NCBI RefSeq assembly: GCF_023856365.1
Contig: NC_064539.1
Coordinates: 18,603,019-18,667,018, forward strand
Direction of reading: 5' to 3'
Length of the DNA stretch: 64,000 bases
From: Brienomyrus brachyistius
Taxonomy: Eukaryota > Chordata > Actinopteri > Osteoglossiformes > Mormyridae
In this document: positions 38,001-47,000 of the stretch, in pieces
How the letters are laid out: every line of letters starts with the position of its first letter
Numbering within the stretch: position 1 is the first letter of the stretch
Program-made: the position numbers and the translations under genes
The notes under the pieces: model-generated
Told to the model about the DNA's origin: nothing
Seen by the model: the letters and a program-made list of their open reading frames with translations, nothing else
The model's database searches: none

Positions 38001-41000
38001 TCCATTTTTTTATACCCTCCTGTCCTATGCAGGGTTATGGGGTCCCAGAGCCTGTCCCAGAAGCTACAGGTGCAAGGCAGGGAATAACCCAGGATGGGGT
38101 GCCGACCCATCGCAGCCAATCATTTGTGTCTTGGGTGTTTCTAGAAAATATACACCATGTATAACAACTTGCAAATCAATATCCTTGTTCTCAAGTAATA
38201 AACTCCATTCAGTAGTGTAAGCTGCATGTGTAGTGTTTGTGACAGGGTAGTGTCCCTAAAGATGTCAAAAAAACAACCATTGACAGATCAGTGAGGGAAC
38301 AGTGTTGTTGTTTGGGCTCCTGAAATAGACCCATGAAACGTGTTGGTCCCTTGTCTGATAAGGTTAAGATTAGGAATGTGACTGTGGTCTTTGACTCCAT
38401 CTTTCCGTAGCTCAGGTTATGTATATCACTATATCAGAGCAGCGGTTATCCCGCGACCCCCCCCCCCCTCCCCCCTCCCCAGCGCCTTCCTGTTTTTGCA
38501 TACGTGTCCCTTGTCGTCGTCTTGCTGTGACTCGCTCGTCGTGGTTACTGTCAGTGCTCTCCACCACTGTAGGGTTTAAGGCGCCAAGCCTTAGTCAGTG
38601 CTCCCCGTGCCAAAGATGTTATCCAAAGCTTCCAGAGAATACAGAGCATGAAACAGGGTACTGACTGCAGCAGGACGTCACCCAGTGCTGTCAGGTCTGT
38701 CATCTCTCAGAGACCCAAGAGTATTTTGGTATTTATTGATTAATAACTCGGCCTCTGGACCGGAACATTCCGTTAATGTTCTCAAATAAACTCTGATAAT
38801 TAACTTTAGGCTTTTGGGAGTTTAATGTGAATATAACTGAAAGGAAGACTAACCTAGTTCTACCGTGATATCTTGGAGTCCCCTTGTTGCGTTTACAGGC
38901 TCCTTACGGATCGAGGGGGCAGTCCACGCCCGATCCAGATGCTTTATTGCATTGTTGTTTCCACTGCAATGAAATTTTAAAAGTGCATCCTCTCCAGTGT
39001 CACAAAATCAAAACAATCGACAGATTAGTCACAATAAAACAAAATAAATCCAGTAAATAATCAAGCAATAAATAAACATACAGACCAGCAAGATAAAACA
39101 GTCATACCCTATACTGTAGTTTCAAGATATTGCATGTTTCACCTATTGCACTTCAAAATAGCAGCATTAAATTTAAGCAATGGTCCAACTGAGTCGTAAA
39201 CATGAGACTGTGTTGTAAACATGAAGATGGAGGAGATCAGATGATCTGACACGCTGTATCATTTTCCCTCACCGTATTTGTACCCCTTTGAGAGTAACCA
39301 GGTGTTGATGTGCCTTCTGTGTGCATGATAAGTACAGAGGCGAGGACGGCCCAGACAGTGGCATTGTGGGAAATCCCAACTGCGCACAGGCAGGCCGTGG
39401 TGTGTCATGCTTTGCACACACTGAGTCGTCGACTCTCCCAACCTGGGAGACTCCAGAAAGCCTGTCTGGTGGAGGGGGGGCTGATACGATGTACGCGGCT
39501 CTAATACAGCTGATACCGCTCAACGTGACTAACGCGGCGTGCGTCTGCCCCACTACGGAAGCCGGCGTGCCCCCGCTTCCCGTCCAACTCCGGCTGAAGG
39601 TCGCCACAGTAAGGCTGCCTGTTATTTTTAAATCCCTTTCATTCCGTGCCTCGCTGGAACCGACGCACCGCTACCTCGAAACATTCCTGTTTTCCGTCTC
39701 GCTGGGAATTGGAAGCGGAAGGGCCAGCTGCAGCCTGGGAAACCCTCCCTCCCCCATCTTGATTTCTAGCCAATTAGATGTGGACGGTGTGCGTACGAGT
39801 GACCTGCAACCCAGGGGCTCTGTCTGAATTCCCTTTGCCCCAACAGTACAGAGTCTGTGTTTTTTCTACAAAATGTTGGTGTGGGTGAATTTATACCATT
39901 CTACCCGGCTGAGAACTTCTCGTAAGCCAGGTTATTTAATCCTCTCCATCTCCACATTGAATTTATGGGAAAGATCTTACATTATTAATTCATTAATTAA
40001 TTCAGCTATTAATTCAAACTCTGCGAAACCTCCGCTTAGGCCTGCATATGGATGGATGGAGACCTGCGCACTGGAGAACGTCCTTATTTTATTTGTCTTT
40101 CCCGAGATCGTTTGCGAATTTCTCCCACGACTGACCGTAGCTGATTCTCAGTTTTACCTTCATGATGGACAAACACCAGACTCCGAGATTGAAATGTGAG
40201 GGCTTTTTTAAAAAACCTATTTTAGATGTAATTTTATATATTTCTTTTATTTCTCATCTGTCATTCTCAGGCCCAGGATTTGAATGTAATTGAGGAGGTG
40301 ATCCGAATGATGCTTGAGATAATCAATTCCTGCCTGTCAAACTCATTGCACCACAACCCCAACCTGGTCTACGCTCTGCTGTACAAGAGGGAGCTCTTCG
40401 AGCAGTTCCGGTCCCATCCGTCATTCCAGGACATCATGCAGAACCTCGACACGGTGAGCTTCTCTTTGGCAAAAAAAATAAATGGGGGAGGGATGATTAT
40501 CTAGAGAGCACTTGCTCCTGGTTGGGTGGCGTTTTAGGTTTAGGGCAATAACCATCCAATCCAGTTGCCACTGTAAGCCATATATAAAAAAAATAGACTC
40601 TACATGCATATATTCTTATCATTACTATCATCTTATTTACGAACCAGTTTCATTTTAACGTTAAACTGACAATATACCTATTTAATTATATTGTGGTTAA
40701 GCAAATGCACAAATACTGCATGACAAAGTACTGTATTATTGTATATTGATTAAATTGCGTAATTATTCTGGCTTAGAACAAGACATCATATAACCTCATT
40801 ATACTATTCAGTGATTCACTCTAAACTGGAAAAAAAAGGTTTCTTAAATGATTTGTACTGTGTTATTAAATATAAGTGCTATAATAATTCTCTAAATGAT
40901 TTACCCCGTATTTTCCCTCTAGGACTAATGTAATTCATTTTTATAATTTTTGCTTTAATTAGGTTTAAAGGAAGTGCTTTGGCTTTAACAACACTGCTTT

Positions 41001-44000
41001 TTATCTGCTGTAAACCTGCTGGGAGATGAAACGCAGTGACTTCTTTTTTTTTTTTTTCCTTCATGAAACCAGTGTTAGACTTGCTGATGGTTAAGTGTGT
41101 GTCATGCAGTAAGAATCCCTGGCCTTCATATTTCTGTGTTAGCACCCACTGGCGTAAAGTGTGGCGAAGCCAGCATGAAGTAGTTATCGCTACGGCACGT
41201 GTGCTCCGAGACGTTAAATCAGCATCGTAGTGCAAATAAAGTCCAGTTCAGTCAATTCCTGTTTCCCACAGTCCATAATATTGAGGATCTGCAGTCCAGC
41301 TTACTCACTCACTCTCTGCTTTAGTGGTATAGCAATTCATCACTATACTTTTTTAGTATAGGCCTCAGTTGTACACTGATATAAATACCTTTTTAGCTTT
41401 AGCAAATATGAAAACTCAGGTTAGCACTTTGGTTTAGTGACATTCTGAATAATTTATCATCTGCTTATGTTTTTAATATTTAAGCAGCCTCGGACTAGAG
41501 TTGTAAGTGATGCTACATTATGCCGGAATCTGTCGCAAGAAAGACGGATCAGCAGGAATTTTGAGCTATGTATCTGGAATGCTTTTCCTGTATACTTCAG
41601 AGACTCATTAAAGCAGCCACATCAGTATGAATGATGTCTACCTTTGGAGTCCATGCCTCATGTTAGTGGCAGTTCTGCTCCAGAATAAACATTGTCCAGC
41701 GCCAAAAAGTCGCACCCTAAAATCGGGATGTGAGGCAATATGATATAGTGGCTGATTGAGTAAGGACGAACGTCAGGCATTATAGTATAACAACATCCCT
41801 AGTTACTGACTGGGGGGGTTTTTTGTCCTTCATGTTTTGTAGCTACTTTTTCATTCAAGTTTTTAGCCATCTGTTATGCACTTTGAGCATTCTTGCTCGG
41901 TTTAGTATCCATACCATCACATAGCAATACAGTGAATGTTTAAAGGAGTGTATAATTTTGTCAGAAGATCTCGTATGTTTTTGCTTGGAATGGGGTCGGT
42001 ATCCTTTTCATCACAGTACAGTCGCTGATTTCAGTCCATTCGATGACACCGTTTCAGTATGATGCTTGAAACAAACTTGCTTCGATTAGTCCTGGGAAAC
42101 GTTACTTGTAATTGTAGAGAACGACACTGACTGTTGTCTGCCTGCTTGTTCAACTGCTTGGGCTGTGTGTCGTGGTTAAGAACCATTACTTTTAACTGAA
42201 ATGCTCCAGTCCCTCGGCGGTTGATTAAGGCTTTATAAACATGCAGTTTCTAAAGTTAATTTGTTTGTTTTTTAATAGTATTAATAGGATTTTAAGATAA
42301 ATTACCTTGTTGCTACAGAAGCGGTCATATTTTCTCCTGTAGTCAACACATATGACCAAGCAGATTTGCGGTCTGCGAGTCGAGTTGCTTCACTTGTGAG
42401 CGATATCTGTGTTGGCCTTCACTGTGGCTCAACGTTCAGCCATGAATTGCTGTTCGTGACACAAGCTGGCTGAGTGGAGCTTTGAACTTGTGTTGTAAGG
42501 TCCTGGAACCAGTGATGTGCAGGTTTCACAACAGAAGCCAAAATGTTATTTCGAAGCCTAAAGCTTAATTCTTAGAAGGAATGAAGGACCTTTTCTTTAA
42601 AAAAAAAACCTTATTGCTTTGTTCTGTTGCTTGGAAGTTTCTTCAATTTAATATTAATTAATATTAATATTAATTTAATTATCAGTTGTTATCGTAGGTG
42701 GGCGCTTCCCGCCCGTCTTTGTGAGAAAATCGGTGATCAGCATGTCGTCAGGAAATGTGACCCCACAATTCACTTTCCCATCTGAAATATTTAATTGATC
42801 TCTGCAATGCATATTTTTTTAGCCCCCCCTCTCTACCATAGATTACACGCTATAATTTCCACACCGTTACGGTCTGTGGGATCCTGCTTGCCAGTTTACT
42901 TTTATTCCTTTGTCTTTCATTTTGTCTTTAGGGTGTATTTCTGACATGCTAATATGCTGTCATTGGTCCATTACATATAGTCTCTTCTTTCTTTATAGAC
43001 TTCAAAACCATATTTACACCTGGCTGTTACTCCTTATTGATCATTTTCCGTTTTCATCTTCCCTAATGAATGACAAAGGGGATTTTATACCTAGTGATAT
43101 TTTTAATGGCATTGCTCTTTGCTTGTGAGAGAACATAATCTTTTGTGTCTGTATATTAATTCTGCATAACTGACTTGTGCCCTTTGGGGATTGAGGTTGT
43201 CTATGGATTTTCTGCATAATCTGTTTGATCTCAGTGGCAACATAAAGACACTAGCTTGCTCTATTTATTCTTTTTATCGTCAGGCTTCACATAAGCTTTT
43301 AACTATACTTAATATCTGGAAAAGAGGTTTGAGTCTCATAGATGTTTGAAAGTGCCCAGATGTGGTTACATTCTGGAATCAGGCCTTGTCCTCATTTTCT
43401 GCTATTCTGAGGATGTTCCTCCTTGCCCCTTGGTACTTTTTGTGTGAGGATGACTGTGAACTCCGCCTCTCGCAAGGGCAAAATCGGACCGGGTCTGACT
43501 GCAGCTGAAAAACCGCCGTCACTGTGTCGGAAACCTCTGCATTGCCAATCCTGACCTATCTTGATGGACTTTTCTGGAGGGTTGGTGTGGTTTCGCTGTT
43601 GCAGTCAATGCCTTATTGCAAGGGAGTTCTCTGTTTCAGATATTTGATTTAATTTAAATAGTTGTTGTATGGAGGCTTGATTCCTTCTTATGTTGAGTAC
43701 TATGTGACTTTGACTCTTTATACTCAGCTGTATAAAGGTTGGTTGGTTGAAACATAACCTTGGTCTGGATTTGTGCTTTCTGGACCTGAACTATCCACCT
43801 CTGCTCCAAAGCTCCTTATAACCTCTCTTGGTTGTCCAAGGTTAGAGTAAAGCAGAAATCTATCATTATATATTTTTAGTGATTATAAATCCATACCAAA
43901 CTGCTCTGTCCCTGCAGGTGATCGGGTTCTTCAGCGCTCGTCTGGAGCAGGCCGGCTCGGATCTGTCAGTGGAGCGGGTCCAGGAGGTCATCAAAAAAGG

Positions 44001-47000
44001 CGCCGTGGTCCTGCCCAAAGACCGACTCAAAGTGAGTATTTCCACACAGCCGTGTGTTTTCCACCTCTTGTTCTTAGTCTTGGATCAGTTGACCCGCCCT
44101 CAACCATGAGCTTCCAAAGGCAGGGTGTCTCCCACATGCAGCATCCCAGCCTGGCTGCTCTTTTATACACTCTGGGATTCTTGGGGCTGCGGGGTGGTTT
44201 TCTGCCTCAAAGATGGCATGGAAACGACTGAGGAGGTAAGGAACCGTTTAATTCTGCATATCGACGGCTGCACCTTTTAAAAAATTCACTTCTGCTTCGA
44301 GATTATTTTACAGGCTGACCTACTGTCGGTTACTTAACCTTTTCAGAATTATGAGTACGTTATATATTTGAAACATTTTAAATATTCATTATTGTAATAA
44401 ATCAAGGGTACTAATAAAATAACATGGTTGATGAGCTTTCGTGTTTCGGAATAAAACCAGGCTTAAAAGTCGCACACAGCCATATAAAGCTTTTGCGACA
44501 ATTCCTCCGATTTCGCGATGAAGCCAGTCGTGGCGATTCAGAGTGAAGAGTAATGAGAATGAATGATAGTGATAACAAAGATATTTATTTGCTTCGACTC
44601 TTCAATTTGGTTGAGTCCTAAAGGAACCGAACATGCAGAATTCAATTAAACATTCGTTTTAGCTTTAATGTAATTCATTTTGTTAAGCTTTAAGTTGTTC
44701 TCATATTCGCTGTATTTCAGTATGTTGTTAGTTTACCAGTGGAAACCTGACTGAAACTGGCATCTTGCATTAATACATGTTTAAATCGGTGAAGCACATA
44801 TGAATGAGCATGTGTCACGCTGAGAAAACAGGAACTGGATTCCATTGGTGTCGTCTGCTTCGCTGTTTTGCTGGTTATTCGGGGCATTTGTAATCGTACC
44901 TGGGACTTGCCAAGTTGTAGTTAGCTGTCTCTGACTTGTTCCCTGCATGTTATCACAATTAATGTCCCCGAAGAGTCAGGCTTTCATTGACCAATACAGC
45001 TGTGTAATTTATGCAACAAATACGAACATTTTTATATCAGAAATACTGCTTGGATCTCAGCATAAGGTTGAAAATATATAGTTAATATATATAGTTAATG
45101 CTAGTGACTGCTAACACCTGTATTATTACTGAAAACTGCATTAAAAATGTATGAGAACTCAGACGTTCTTTATAAAAATGCCATTCATGTGTATTTCTCC
45201 CTTTGCCTGTCTTTGGTCCCCAAAAATTATTGTTTTGTATGATTTCATCTTTACATAATTATCCTCTAGAGGCAGCACATTTGGTGCCTGCTCTGCTGAA
45301 TCTGCAGTGTCAATCTGGAAAAAAAAAATAACATTGCTTGCAAAGTATCTTAATATGCCGTGGAAGTGTAACCGAACGGCTACTTCAGCACATACTCTAT
45401 GATCTACGCCAGAACGTAAAACGAAATTGCATGGGGTTTGCCTTCCTCAGCTGGACGGGTAAATCGAGATGGGTCAGTTATTCTGGAAGGACCAGAGCTG
45501 GACCCCTGGCATATAATCCTGCTCCGACCTCCACACAAGCATGGCTTCTCGCCATGGAAACCCCCACAAGCAAAATGAGTGTGCTTGTTTGGCCACTAAC
45601 ACTCTCACCATACTTGAGATGTAACCAACCCACATCTCACTCAAATTTCCATGCAGTTATAGTAAACGCCACTTAAATTGTATTTTGTGTGTAACATGAA
45701 GCCCATTTAGTGGGAATATTACATTGATAATAGGCTGTGTGTGTGTGTGTCTGTGTCTGTGTCTGTGGGTGGGGGTGTGTGTCTGTGGGTGGGTGTGGGT
45801 ACCCGGGTCAGGTATTCATTACATTGTGGGGACCACAATGTGATTAAAAAAACATAGTGGGGACCATTTTTTCAGTCTCCACACGGTGAAACTTGATTTT
45901 ATAAAAATGTGTGACCGCAATCAAAACACTAAAAGTGCCAAAAATCTTGTATTTAGTTTGGTTACTTATGGTTAAGGTTAGGACTGTCATTGCTGGGAAT
46001 AGGGTTATGCTCATAGAAATTATTGAATGATCCCCACAAAGATATGAGTACATTGCCTGTCTGCTTGTTCATCTGTCTGTCTGTCTGCCTTCCTACCTGC
46101 CTGCCTGTCTGTCTCTTTGTCTGCCTGCACATGCTCCGTAATGGATTGACTTCCTATCCTAGGTGTAGCCCAGGGTAATAAAAATATTATTATTTCTTTT
46201 AATTAGTGTGTGAAGCATACTGGTTAACAAGGCACAAAGTGCATTTATGTGTTAGCGGCAGACCCTGAGGGTATCTCCATTGAAGGTGGAGCACCTAGTG
46301 TCTTTCAGTAACTATTAGTATAAATTCATGTTTTATTTACTATCTTCACATCACAAATGACATTTATTTTCTAGAATTAGTGTCTATGCTATTATTTGTG
46401 GGGAAAACTGGTCACTCATGCGAATGTCGTATTTGGGTGACAATCGATTAATAAAAAAATGATCATCTACATAGCTAACTGTGTTTACTTTAAAAATGAA
46501 TTAATTCACTCTGTTTTAGCTACTATCACATTTTATTTCCCCCTAGGTAGTAAATCTGGCCTGTGGGCCTGAATAAACAGATCCTCAGATACATGATCGA
46601 CAGGGTAAACAGAAGGCGGTGAAGCTTGAATCGCGTCTCTCTGGCGGCTTTGTCCCGACTGCCCCCATTATGTCTGATCGTCCTTCTCCCTCCAGGCAGA
46701 AACAGTGGCAGCACCTTCATTTTCAGTATCACCAGAGAGGCGCTTGTGTTGATACTCTGGCTTTTGGGCCCAGTGACTTTCAGGAAGAGCGCCCATGGAA
46801 TGTGATGTTTGGCGCGGACTCCTTTGGTCTGCAGTGATAAGCGATAGACAGTCTGGCTCCAGCGAGCAGGAGCTGCCCTGCAGACAGGCCTTTCAGAGTC
46901 TCCCCTGCACCACCATGATGACCTCTCACCAATTAGCCGTTTTTACTCAGGAAGCCTGTTGTTTTCCAGGACTTGGAGATCGTGGGACAGCAGCCCTCTG

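Noticed and set aside
39321..39827. 168-codon + strand ORF in DYM intron f-g
   Set aside because: No family resemblance, overlapping ORFs in other frames, GC-rich composition explains its length, and it is not consistent with DYM splicing.
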